A DNA stretch of 41,016 nt, from the NCBI GenBank assembly GCA_011772425.1, contig WVZO01000719.1, positions 8,509 to 49,524 of the forward strand, read 5' to 3'. The translations under genes and the position numbers were made by a program. The notes beneath the pieces were generated by a model. That model saw only the letters and a list, made by a program, of their open reading frames with translations, did no database searches and was not told the DNA's origin. This document shows positions 32,929-40,833 of this stretch, one piece after another. Position 1 is the stretch's first letter; the number at the start of each line of letters is the position of its first letter. The DNA comes from Candidatus Aminicenantota bacterium. Lineage in GTDB: Bacteria > Acidobacteriota > Aminicenantia > UBA2199.

Positions 32929-34128
32929 ATGGTGAATTATGATTCATTCATGGTAACGCTCTCCACTGTTTTTGGTGCTTCATTGCTGGTAGAACGGTTC
33001 CTGGAATTTATTAAAAACATTTCGGAACCTTTTATTGGGGGTAAACACAAGCGGATTATCCCACCTTTAAAAGATGTTGATCGGAAAATCGATGAACTGA
33101 AAAAGGATATAGAAGCCGGCAAGCAGGACGGGGAATGGGACGAGCGTTATCCATTAAACACGGTACTGGTGGAGCCTGCCACAGACCCGGATGACGGGAC
33201 CGTTTCCAGGGCCTTTGTCATCCAATTAATGGGGTTTGCCCTGGGGATTGTTGCGGCTCATTTATTTGGAGTCAGGCTCTTCGAAACCCTAACGGGTGGT
33301 TCCTCACCGATTGCCCCCTGGGAAGACTTTTTGTTGACCGGTCTATTGATCGGCGGCGGCAGCGCTCCCATCCATATGCTAATGCGTTTCGTTACGCGGC
33401 GTAAAATGGGAGCCCCATCGGGAAATGGGATGGATTTCAGTGAAGAAAAAGAAAACCAGGAAAAACCGGGAACAGGCGAAGAACCGCCAGTGGTAGATGA
33501 ACTGGATATTCCTTATTCCGGGGGAGTGGACCGGGATAAATTGGAATGGCGCCACGTGAGAAAGGAGAACCCCACACTTATTGTTTATCACCACACGGCA
33601 ATGAAACACAACAGCACCTTCGAGGATGTGGTCCGGGTGATCAAAAGCCGTAAGGATTCCAGTGGGAATCATTGGATAACCGGCTATAATTGCGTCATTA
33701 TGGCTGATGGAGCCATTAAGCCCTTTTGCCGGTGGGACCGTTACGGCAACCATGCCCGGGGGTATAACATGAAATCATTGGGTATTGCGTTTAACGGCAA
33801 TTTCGAGACCGATCCCAGGATTCCCAATTCCAACCCGGATGGGAGATACGGCCCGTCCCGGCCCACGGAAGCGCAAATTAAAGCAGGCGCCCGGGTGGTG
33901 GCATTGTGGACCTTCCTCTATGACATTGCCCCGGATTTTGATAATACCATCATCCCCCACAATAAAATTGCCCAAAAAGCCTGCCCGGGTTCAAATTTCC
34001 CCTACGAAGAGTTCAGTGGATGGGTGGAGTTCTATCGAAACCAGTGGGAAAAGTCACCGGGGATGATAAAACGCATCGAAGCCTTTAAAATGAAACCTTA
34101 CTTATATGTAAGTAAATCGGAGAAATAA
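32929..34128 (+). CDS. Holin-like membrane domain fused to N-acetylmuramoyl-L-alanine amidase
   Basis: A 399-residue protein. The N-terminal 160 residues have three membrane segments (about 8-22, 97-118 and 134-155) and the motif LLVERFLEFIK, and match the separate protein encoded next. An acidic, Pro-rich linker (165-200) leads to an Amidase_2 (T7 lysozyme-like) domain: zinc ligands are likely His222 in VYHHT, His344 and Cys352 in PHNKIAQKACPG, with the eight-residue His-Cys spacing of the family. The enzyme cuts the amide bond between MurNAc and the stem peptide. GGGAGG lies seven bases before the ATG. It is the first gene of a tight operon. Confidence 0.8.
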   Translation: MVNYDSFMVTLSTVFGASLLVERFLEFIKNISEPFIGGKHKRIIPPLKDVDRKIDELKKDIEAGKQDGEWDERYPLNTVLVEPATDPDDGTVSRAFVIQLMGFALGIVAAHLFGVRLFETLTGGSSPIAPWEDFLLTGLLIGGGSAPIHMLMRFVTRRKMGAPSGNGMDFSEEKENQEKPGTGEEPPVVDELDIPYSGGVDRDKLEWRHVRKENPTLIVYHHTAMKHNSTFEDVVRVIKSRKDSSGNHWITGYNCVIMADGAIKPFCRWDRYGNHARGYNMKSLGIAFNGNFETDPRIPNSNPDGRYGPSRPTEAQIKAGARVVALWTFLYDIAPDFDNTIIPHNKIAQKACPGSNFPYEEFSGWVEFYRNQWEKSPGMIKRIEAFKMKPYLYVSKSEK

Positions 34129-34130
34129 CC

Positions 34131-34709
34131 ATGGTGGAAGAAATAACCAATAATGTATTAACGAAAATAACCGTATTATTTACGCTGGTATTGGCGCTTT
34201 CGTTGGTGGTGGAACGGTTCCTGGAGATCCTGAAGGCAGTGTTGGATTTGGTGGATGACCGGTTCAACAGGAAGGAGTTTTGGACTCGAGGGGCGATGAA
34301 GATGAGGGATCGGCTGGAAAGTAAAATGGGGGTTTTTGAGTACGTGGACCCCAGGAAAGCGGCTGGAGTGCTTCGGCGCTTTCAGAATATGATCCTTGGC
34401 ATAAAAGATGGCTATACCGGTACGGTACCGGTTATATCAGGCGATCTGCTTCGTGCCTCTGTGATCAAGATTGTATGTAAAATCGCCGGTATCGGCCTGG
34501 GCATTGGCCTGGCTTTTTGGATGGGCATCGACCTGGTGGAAATATGGCACAAAACAGGGGATATGCCGTTGAGTAAATATATCCCCTCCAAAACCATCTG
34601 TATTATTTTATCCGGTATCGCTATCGGTTTAGGTACCGGTCTGGTGCATAAGGTTATTAGTGCCATTGAAAAAGGCAGGAAAAAGAAGGAGGGACAGAAC
34701 CATGGTTGA
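34131..34709 (+). CDS. Three-segment membrane protein, holin-like, paralogue of the fused domain
   Basis: A 192-residue protein repeating the topology and motifs of the amidase protein's N-terminus: LSLVVERFLEILK beside LLVERFLEFIK, and a C-terminal pair of segments (LGIGLAFWMG, ILSGIAIGLGTGLVHK) beside LTGLLIGGGSAPIHM. It starts two bases after the amidase gene, with GGAGAAATAACC before its ATG. By analogy with phage lysis cassettes it could form the membrane lesion or scaffold the amidase. No sequence family name is certain. Confidence 0.6.
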   Translation: MVEEITNNVLTKITVLFTLVLALSLVVERFLEILKAVLDLVDDRFNRKEFWTRGAMKMRDRLESKMGVFEYVDPRKAAGVLRRFQNMILGIKDGYTGTVPVISGDLLRASVIKIVCKIAGIGLGIGLAFWMGIDLVEIWHKTGDMPLSKYIPSKTICIILSGIAIGLGTGLVHKVISAIEKGRKKKEGQNHG

Positions 34710-35112
34710 TTTGTATATCGCTCTAGGTTTGGTGGTCATTGTTATTATTGTTTACCTTCTTTCCAGGATGAAATTACTCCCGAAAAAATCACTGCTCTTT
34801 GTGATTGGCGGTCTTTTGGGGGTATTGGGTTTGGGTTTATTTAACCGCCTTAGACGGGACAGCCTGGTAAAAGAGTTAGAAAAACGAGAAAAGGCGCTTA
34901 AAGAAAGGGAGAAGAAACTGGAGGAGTTGAAAAACCGGTCCGAGATTTCAGAGCAGAAGTTGAACGAAATGAAAGCGGAATTCGAACGGCAGCGGGCGGC
35001 TTATGAAAAGGAAATCCTTAGTTTAAAAGCCAAAAGTAAAGAAGAAAAGGAAAAAATCGACAAACTTTCAGGCGATGAACTTCACGATGCTTTCTGGGAC
35101 GCCACGGGATAA
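34702..35112 (+). CDS. Membrane-anchored coiled-coil protein, inner-spanin-like
   Basis: A 136-residue protein with two N-terminal membrane segments (about 4-19 and 27-45) and then a long Lys/Glu coiled coil (about 55-120: KELEKREKALKEREKKLEEL and following). A membrane anchor plus a periplasmic coil recalls the Rz-type inner spanin, although Rz has one segment. The ATG at 34702, behind GGAGGG, overlaps the end of the previous gene by eight bases, a sign of coupling. Confidence 0.6.
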   Translation: MVDLYIALGLVVIVIIVYLLSRMKLLPKKSLLFVIGGLLGVLGLGLFNRLRRDSLVKELEKREKALKEREKKLEELKNRSEISEQKLNEMKAEFERQRAAYEKEILSLKAKSKEEKEKIDKLSGDELHDAFWDATG

Positions 35113-35147
35113 GGTTAAAACAATAGAATTGAAATAAAGGAGGAATG

Positions 35148-35702
35148 ATGAGACCAAAAAAATATATTTTGTGTATGGCAGTTATATTTTTATTGTTTTT
35201 CCCCTCGGCGTATTGGGCGCTGGCCCAGGATAAGCTGCCGGAGTGTAAGGTGTTAGAGAAAAAAGGGCCGGATAAAGACGGTGACGTCGGTTACGTTGTA
35301 CAAATCGGGGATCAAACTTTCGTTGCTGTGTCCGAGACACGGCAGAAAAATATACTCAAAATGAAGGTGGATTTAATCACGGCTCAACGAGAGCTGGTTA
35401 TTAAAGATGAACAACTGGCCGATTATAATAAACTCCAAGCCCAGTATGATATTACCGTCAAACGTCAGAAAGAGTACATCCAGGAATTGGAATCCATGCT
35501 AAAGGGTTACAAATCATTGCTGGGAGACTATAAAAAACTCAAAACCCCTTCGTTGACCGCAGAAGTTGGTGTCGGCGTAACCGGGAGTGATTCCGATCCT
35601 GCTGTTTTAATGGGGCTTGGGTTTCGGAAATTTCGTGTCTATGGATTTTTCCAGAAGGAAAATGCCGGTGTAATGGTGGGACTGGTGCTGCCAATTTTCT
35701 AA
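35148..35702 (+). CDS. Exported coiled-coil protein with outer-membrane-like C-terminus
   Basis: About 184 residues. A signal peptide (MRPKKYILCMAVIFLLFFPS to ALAQ) is followed by a small N-terminal domain, a coiled coil (about 75-125) and about four short beta strands (SLTAEVGVGV, AVLMGLGF, FRVYGFF, GVMVGLVLPIF) ending in Phe, as in outer-membrane proteins. It may bridge from the periplasm to the outer membrane and pair with the preceding coiled-coil protein. GGAGG lies four bases before this ATG; the ATG three bases earlier is too close to it. Confidence 0.55.
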   Translation: MRPKKYILCMAVIFLLFFPSAYWALAQDKLPECKVLEKKGPDKDGDVGYVVQIGDQTFVAVSETRQKNILKMKVDLITAQRELVIKDEQLADYNKLQAQYDITVKRQKEYIQELESMLKGYKSLLGDYKKLKTPSLTAEVGVGVTGSDSDPAVLMGLGFRKFRVYGFFQKENAGVMVGLVLPIF

Positions 35703-35723
35703 AGAACGCATTGGACGGATACG

Positions 35724-36119
35724 ATGTACACCCCACCTCTCTTGTGGTTGAAATATTTTTTCCTTTCCCTGTTTTTTGGAGTGGTAATTGAAACTCTTGC
35801 TGCTTTTGGGAAAGTCTATATGTTTACTCCTTGGTGGTTGGTTTTTTTTGTTGTGGTGGGACTTTGGGGATTGATTTTCGGGTCTTTGGCAATGGTAACA
35901 CGGACCTGTCATGTTGCAGTCCAATATATTCCAGGTTTTTTGCTGCTGCTGGGAGGTGAACTTTTAAACCATTTTTACCTTCATTTGTGGCGATTTTACC
36001 ATGATTCTCTCTTTGGAATCACTGACCCGGTGATGCGGGCGGTGGTGTTGGGGATTGCCACTGGATTTTTAATCCCCATCATCAATGCCATCATGAAGAA
36101 ATCTTACCAGGTTAAATGA
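35724..36119 (+). CDS. Small polytopic membrane protein
   Basis: A 131-residue protein with four likely membrane segments (about 6-25, 34-57, 65-85 and 103-125) and few charges. No family is recognised. It lies 21 nt after the previous gene in the same direction, so it is probably part of the lysis-like operon and may be a second holin-like or accessory factor. The ribosome-binding site is weak. Confidence 0.5.
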   Translation: MYTPPLLWLKYFFLSLFFGVVIETLAAFGKVYMFTPWWLVFFVVVGLWGLIFGSLAMVTRTCHVAVQYIPGFLLLLGGELLNHFYLHLWRFYHDSLFGITDPVMRAVVLGIATGFLIPIINAIMKKSYQVK

Positions 36120-36187
36120 AGAAGTGGGTAAATGGTGAATAAAGATGAATGGATATGCGCGGCGGTGACAGATAAGGAGGTTGTAAA

Positions 36188-37066
36188 ATGAGTGAGTGCA
36201 ATCACAATCAATGCGATCAAGGGGCTAATTTAAATAGCAACCCAGATTCAAAGATATTCATCAGCCCTGTTGATTTAAGAGATATTGGTGCGCTTGGGGT
36301 GTTTCAAATTATCATCAATACAGTGCAAAAGCTGAAGGATAAGACAGCTATTATTCTCTGGAGCTCGTTTTCCCTTTTAATATTGTGGGGAATGAATGGC
36401 AATCCCAAACTAATATTTCCAAAGGCATGGCGCAGAGCGTTATTTCCTGGTATAGAATGGAGAGATCAACTGATCTCCTATTTGGGTGGATTTATCCTGG
36501 TGGTGGTGATTCCCTGCTGCATCATTAAGTTCATTTTCAAGGAGAAGCTTTCTAAATATGGCCTGGGCTGGTCACGGGATAAGATGAAAGCGGGTCTGGC
36601 GGCGTTGATAGTGATTTTGGTGGTTTCGCTTCCCCTTTTCTATTTCGCAACCTATGATGATGAAGTTAAGAAAGAGTATCCCCTGTTTGGCAATAAAATT
36701 AAACCTGGAGACTGGAATTCTTTTCTCATTTATGAACTGGTATACTTTTTGTTTTTTATCAACGTGGAGTTTCTCTTCAGGGGATATCTCCTCTTCGGCC
36801 TTTATGGTTTTCGAGATAATGACGCCGTGGTCAATGCCTCTGGCAAACCCGGTCCCCTGGTCTTCGGGGTTTACGCCGTGTTAATCCAGATGTTGGTCTA
36901 TACCCTGTGGCACATTCCCAAACCCAGCGTTGAATACATTGGTGCGGTTTTTTGGGGTGTAGCGGTTGCAGCCATCGCTTTGAAAATCCGTTCCATATGG
37001 CCTATTATTATTGTGCATTGGCTGCTGAATGTTTTCCTTGACACCGTACTGTGGCTGAGGATGTAG
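36188..37066 (+). CDS. CPBP-family intramembrane metalloprotease
   Basis: A 292-residue membrane protein with a Cys/His-rich cytoplasmic N-terminus and several membrane segments. It has the three CPBP (Abi/Rce1-like) motifs: motif 1 as VEFLFRG (Glu194, Arg198), motif 2 with His242 in LWHIPK, and motif 3 with His277 and Asn281 in VHWLLN. The first Glu of the usual EExxxR pair is Val here, but the second remains. Family members cleave prenylated or bacteriocin-like peptides or give self-immunity. AAGGAGG precedes the ATG. A small ORF follows two bases after its stop. Confidence 0.8.
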   Translation: MSECNHNQCDQGANLNSNPDSKIFISPVDLRDIGALGVFQIIINTVQKLKDKTAIILWSSFSLLILWGMNGNPKLIFPKAWRRALFPGIEWRDQLISYLGGFILVVVIPCCIIKFIFKEKLSKYGLGWSRDKMKAGLAALIVILVVSLPLFYFATYDDEVKKEYPLFGNKIKPGDWNSFLIYELVYFLFFINVEFLFRGYLLFGLYGFRDNDAVVNASGKPGPLVFGVYAVLIQMLVYTLWHIPKPSVEYIGAVFWGVAVAAIALKIRSIWPIIIVHWLLNVFLDTVLWLRM

Positions 37067-37068
37067 GG

Positions 37069-37179
37069 GTGAGCAGCGGATATTGGATTGCGGGTGCCGG
37101 AACAGGAAGTGGAGATGGTGACAGTATTAGGAACAGCATAAAGTTAGCAAAGAGAGTGGTTGGTATTTTGCAGCAGTAA
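37069..37179 (+). CDS. Possible 36-residue Gly-rich peptide
   Basis: A GTG two bases after the CPBP stop codon, with GAGG eight bases upstream, opens a frame starting MSSGYWIAGAGTGSGDGDSI and ending in a basic amphipathic helix (KLAKRVVGILQQ). The make-up of a Gly-rich head and a cationic helix is seen in some bacteriocin-like peptides, and CPBP proteins commonly neighbour those. The claim rests on size, position and composition only. Confidence 0.35.
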   Translation: MSSGYWIAGAGTGSGDGDSIRNSIKLAKRVVGILQQ

Positions 37180-37196
37180 AAAAATACAAAAAAAAA

Positions 37197-37225
37197 TTGA
37201 CAAAAAGTGATTTTAATATTATTAA
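37197..37225 (+). promoter_or_regulatory. Promoter of the bifunctional-nuclease gene, near-leaderless
   Basis: TTGACA (37197-37202), a 17-nt spacer and TATTAA (37220-37225), ten bases before the ATG at 37236. No ribosome-binding site is visible. Confidence 0.55.
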
Positions 37226-37235
37226 TTAAAGCATA

Positions 37236-37730
37236 ATGGAAAAGCTCATAGAGGTTAAATTAGTCGGATTGGTACTGGAGCCTATCTCAAAGACGCCTGT
37301 TATCATCCTGAAGCCGCTTAATGATAATAAGATCATCCCTATTTGGATTGGGGAGTATGAGGCCAATGCCATTACCATGGAATTGGAGAATATCTCTCCG
37401 CCGCGTCCAATGACCCATGATTTGATTAACGATATCCTGGCAAGCCTGAATTCAAAAGTGGAAAAAGTGGTGATAACAGATATCGTGGATAACACTTATT
37501 ATGCCGATTTGTATATCCGCAGAGGCGGTGAACTTTCCGTCGTCGACTGCAGACCCTCGGATGCAATTTCTGTTGCCTTGAAAAACAGGGCAAAAATTTA
37601 TGTATCTGAATTGGTGTACCGTTCATCAGTGCTGTCGGATTTCATCTCTCATTTTGCCCACAGTGAAGAACGGCTTGAACAATGGTTCGATTCCCTCTCT
37701 TCCGAAGATTTCGGAAACGTCGAACAGTAA
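37236..37730 (+). CDS. Bifunctional nuclease family protein (DUF151)
   Basis: A 164-residue protein of the BFN/DUF151 family (PF02577). Typical elements are ILKPLNDNKIIPIWIGEYEANAI in the first 50 residues, RPMTHDLINDIL, and the DCRPSDAISVALKNRAKIYV block near 107-126. Plant and bacterial members have been reported to show RNase and DNase activity, but the biological role is not settled. The gene is transcribed alone from its own promoter and is convergent with the GH13 gene. Confidence 0.88.
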   Translation: MEKLIEVKLVGLVLEPISKTPVIILKPLNDNKIIPIWIGEYEANAITMELENISPPRPMTHDLINDILASLNSKVEKVVITDIVDNTYYADLYIRRGGELSVVDCRPSDAISVALKNRAKIYVSELVYRSSVLSDFISHFAHSEERLEQWFDSLSSEDFGNVEQ

Positions 37731-37786
37731 CAACCCGGACCACAATCGACAGAACAAGTGTTAGGGGAGAAGTGGGCCTTGCATCA

Positions 37787-40408
37787 TCATGAATTATGAA
37801 GATTGAGAAAATGCCGGCGCAGCGTATCATCGATACGTGGAACACCTTTCCCCTTTAACATCCCTGCCAGTTGAGAGTAAATCGCCTCCCGGTTATCTTC
37901 CACCTCGCGAAAATCCAGCAGGACATGCTTTTTAAAAGCCTTCAACTCCACATAGAGCCCTTTTTCAAACAGTTCCTTACTGCTGCGGATATACTCCAGT
38001 CCTGCGGTGTGGTCGCGAAAGATCGTATAGTAATTATCTTTTGGAGTTAATCCCAGCCCTGCGGCCAGGTCTTTGAGGATAAGGGTTTCGTTGTTACCGT
38101 TTTCATCATCCTTTTTGATTAAAAAAGGTACCGACGTTTTGATCCATCCGGTGGTTTCAGCATATTTATTATGGTAAATCACCAGGGCACGTTCATCAGC
38201 AAAGCGGTTGGAAAAAGCAATAACATCCTCGTTTACCAATCCCTCCGGGGTGTAAAAGTCGTAAAACAAAAACTGCTCCACATCAGCGAATAGATACCGT
38301 TTCCGAATTAAAGGGAAAATTTCACGTTCATGACGCTCCACCAGGTGTTGGTCCGGGGTTTCGTCCCAATAGGCGCAGGGGTATTCCATACCGTACTTTT
38401 CTGCAAAACCTTCGATCTGACCATGACCGAACATGGGTAATCCCGGCAGTGTAACCATTAACGTGCAAACACCAAAGTATTTGTCGTCTTTGCCGAACTG
38501 GGCCACAGCTGTCTCCTCGTCCGGGTTGTTTACAAAATTGACAAACCGTTTCAGGATTCCCCGGTTGAATTGCAAAACGTTCTTGATAGAGCTGCGGAAT
38601 TGTTCATTGTGTTCGTTTTTTAAGAAATTCATAAAGGCGCTGTTGTAGACCCGGTGCATACCCAGGGTGCGTACGAAATAGGCTTCCATTAACCAGAACG
38701 CCTCAGCCAGCAGAAGGGTATCGGAGTTAGCCCCGGCAAACCGGTCCACCACCTGGCGCCAGAACTCTTCCGGCATATGAAGGTGGAATTCCCCTTTGGT
38801 CATCCCGTTTCCGGCGCGAGTGGGAATATCACCACCAAAACCCGGTTCTGGGAACCACAAGCGCTGAAAGTGCCGTTTGGTTAATGTCATGGCTGCATCA
38901 AAGCGAATGACAGGGAATTTTACCGACACGGAGAATATGGTACGAATCACTGCTTCCCTGACCTCCGGGTTCAAATAATTTAACTGTGCAGTGTCGTTCC
39001 AGGGCATGGAGGTCCCGTCATTGCCGTGGTAGATATAACGCACGTCGCCGCTGTGGTTGTTGACCCACTTAAACACCACTGCCGCATCGGTGTGCTCATA
39101 ATAATGGTCTTCCAGGAAAATGCTTACCCGGGGGTCTGATGAGAGATTTGGGCCGTTAAAGGAGTAGGAGGGGTATGGACAGTAATCAAGGGACAGGAAC
39201 CAATCCGGGTGTTCCGCCAGCCAGGGGGAATCAATGCCCATATGGTTGGGCACCATATCGCTGGCCAGGCGGATACCTCGCTGCCAGGCACGATGTTTCA
39301 GGTTATTGAGAGCTTCTTCGCCCCCCAGGTCATCGGCAGGGCGGTACTCGTATATGGAGTACGCCGATGCCAGGGCTTCCGGGTTACCGCACATTTGTTT
39401 GATTCTCCGGGACGCCCGGCTCCGTTCCCACAGCCCGATCAGCCAGAGTCCTGTAAATCCATGGTGAGCCAGCTTATCCAGTTCCTCATCCGGGATTTGA
39501 TCCAGACGTGAAATAGTGCGGTTGTAGGTTTTGGACAGTTGATCCAGCCACACATGGGTACTTTTGGCAATCAACACCAGCCGCGGCATCCAATGGCGAT
39601 CTGCGGTGAAACGTTCGTACTCCTCATCGCAGGAAACACCGGAAAAGTCCAAGACCGGTGTTTCACCCGGGCCCAGGCCCCTGAATTTTTCCTCTTCCTC
39701 CAGCAAATCAAGACCGGAAAGCAGGCGGGCTTGAAAATCCCCTAACAATGGTTCCCAGTATTCCCGGATATACTCCAATTGCCCCCCCAGGGAATGGGGT
39801 ACAGTCACAGCCGGTGATCTCAGCATGGCCAGCAGGTTCTGGTTTTTGGGACCAAAAAACGGCTGGGCAGCGAAAAACAATTCCAATTGTTCAATAATGG
39901 CCTGGTAAGCGGAATGCTTCTTCAAAGCCGTATCATCGAACAATTCTTTTTTATAAGACTGGCATGCGGGATTTACATTGTTCAGCCACAGCATCATGAG
40001 CTCTTCCATTAGAATTTGCCGGTTGGGAATTCCTTCTGTTGTCCCTTTCATGTACTCATCGATGGTATATTCGCCGCGGTAAACCGACGTGGGTGGAAAT
40101 TCCCGGGCAAACACTCGAAGCGCTTTATCCAATGTTTTTTTACTTAGATTCTTTTGAAGTTGTTCCATGGAATTTTCCAACAACTGCGGGTTTTTTTCCT
40201 GCCGGTAGAGACGCACCACATAGTGAAATACCTCGTGCAGCAATCCCATGGCGTTTAATTCACCGGCCTGGGCATTCACATCCTCCAACTGCGCAGCAAC
40301 GTGCCGGACTGTCTTAAAATCGGAAAGCACCACAGTACCCGACAGTCGAAACAGCGATTCGTCAAAGTTATATTTCTCCCTGGCTTTCCGGGAGATATGA
40401 AACTCCAT
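37787..40408 (-). CDS. GH13 alpha-amylase-family enzyme with long N-terminal extension
   Basis: An 873-residue protein. The first 290 residues are helical and unassigned. A GH13 barrel follows with the conserved regions: DMVPNHMG (region I), VIRFDAAM with nucleophile Asp504, LLLAEAFW with acid/base Glu569, and VNNPDEE with transition-state Asp630. In region IV the usual His before Asp is Pro, a change also known from GlgE-type maltosyltransferases, so the reaction may be transfer rather than hydrolysis. There is no signal peptide; it should act in the cytoplasm on alpha-glucans or glucosides. The ATG has a weak AGGA. It is preceded at nine bases by a short leftover ORF that shares its transcript. 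Confidence 0.85.
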   Translation of the reverse strand: MEFHISRKAREKYNFDESLFRLSGTVVLSDFKTVRHVAAQLEDVNAQAGELNAMGLLHEVFHYVVRLYRQEKNPQLLENSMEQLQKNLSKKTLDKALRVFAREFPPTSVYRGEYTIDEYMKGTTEGIPNRQILMEELMMLWLNNVNPACQSYKKELFDDTALKKHSAYQAIIEQLELFFAAQPFFGPKNQNLLAMLRSPAVTVPHSLGGQLEYIREYWEPLLGDFQARLLSGLDLLEEEEKFRGLGPGETPVLDFSGVSCDEEYERFTADRHWMPRLVLIAKSTHVWLDQLSKTYNRTISRLDQIPDEELDKLAHHGFTGLWLIGLWERSRASRRIKQMCGNPEALASAYSIYEYRPADDLGGEEALNNLKHRAWQRGIRLASDMVPNHMGIDSPWLAEHPDWFLSLDYCPYPSYSFNGPNLSSDPRVSIFLEDHYYEHTDAAVVFKWVNNHSGDVRYIYHGNDGTSMPWNDTAQLNYLNPEVREAVIRTIFSVSVKFPVIRFDAAMTLTKRHFQRLWFPEPGFGGDIPTRAGNGMTKGEFHLHMPEEFWRQVVDRFAGANSDTLLLAEAFWLMEAYFVRTLGMHRVYNSAFMNFLKNEHNEQFRSSIKNVLQFNRGILKRFVNFVNNPDEETAVAQFGKDDKYFGVCTLMVTLPGLPMFGHGQIEGFAEKYGMEYPCAYWDETPDQHLVERHEREIFPLIRKRYLFADVEQFLFYDFYTPEGLVNEDVIAFSNRFADERALVIYHNKYAETTGWIKTSVPFLIKKDDENGNNETLILKDLAAGLGLTPKDNYYTIFRDHTAGLEYIRSSKELFEKGLYVELKAFKKHVLLDFREVEDNREAIYSQLAGMLKGKGVPRIDDTLRRHFLNLHNS

Positions 40409-40417
40409 TGTATTATC

Positions 40418-40540
40418 CTATTTCATCCATGTTTCGTTTTTTGAAAAGAGGTCGTGGATGGGTTTGGTTTTATCCACGTAGATATAATCCAGCTCGATAA
40501 AATCACGAAACGTCTGGATACTGAGCGGTAAATTTTTCAT
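40418..40540 (-). pseudogene. N-terminal remnant of an AAA-ATPase-like/nuclease family protein
   Basis: A 40-codon frame (MKNLPLSIQTFRDFIELDYI, then YVDKTKPIHDLF and a stop) that matches the start of the AAA-ATPase-like family (PF09820 type), as does the partial gene at 40834. It has its own leaderless promoter and ends nine bases before the GH13 start codon, so it now serves as an upstream ORF of the GH13 transcript. Confidence 0.65.
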
Positions 40541-40546
40541 AACAGC

Positions 40547-40575
40547 ATTATAACACTACAACTGGCTTTTATCAA
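40547..40575 (-). promoter_or_regulatory. Promoter of the remnant ORF and GH13 gene, leaderless
   Basis: On the minus strand TTGATA (40575-40570), a 17-nt spacer and TATAAT (40552-40547), then six bases to the ATG at 40540. Confidence 0.7.
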
Positions 40576-40620
40576 CCCTGGCAATTCCTGGAGGTAGATA
40601 ACTTTACTACCATGAAAATA

Positions 40621-40713
40621 AGCCGCGAAGAACGCGAAGGGACACGAAGAAAAAATAAAAAAATCTGCGTAATCTGCGTAATCTGTGGTTCCCCCTTGTT
40701 TATCTTCGTGGCT
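40621..40713. repeat. Dispersed GCGAAGA-type repeat with terminal hairpin arms
   Basis: AGCCGCGAAGA (40621-40631) and TCTTCGTGGCT (40703-40713) pair with one G-T. Between them are ACGCGAAGGGACACGAAG and a triplicated ATCTGCGTA/ATCTGTGG. It belongs to the same loose family as the repeats at 9351, 13355, 17036 and 27818. Confidence 0.55.
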
Positions 40714-40789
40714 AAAATCAGGCGGTGGATTTTGGCCGTTTTTGCTTTTTCTTCTTTTTTAGAGAATTTTTTGCCTGGCACCTTTTTTC

Positions 40790-40818
40790 TTGTAAAAATA
40801 GGGGAATTCCTATATAAT
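40790..40818 (+). promoter_or_regulatory. Promoter of the AAA-ATPase-like gene
   Basis: TTGTAA (40790-40795), a 17-nt spacer and TATAAT (40813-40818), 15 bases before the ATG at 40834. GCGGAG lies just upstream of the ATG, so the leader is only about nine bases. Confidence 0.65.
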
Positions 40819-40833
40819 GGAAGCGGAGAAACC

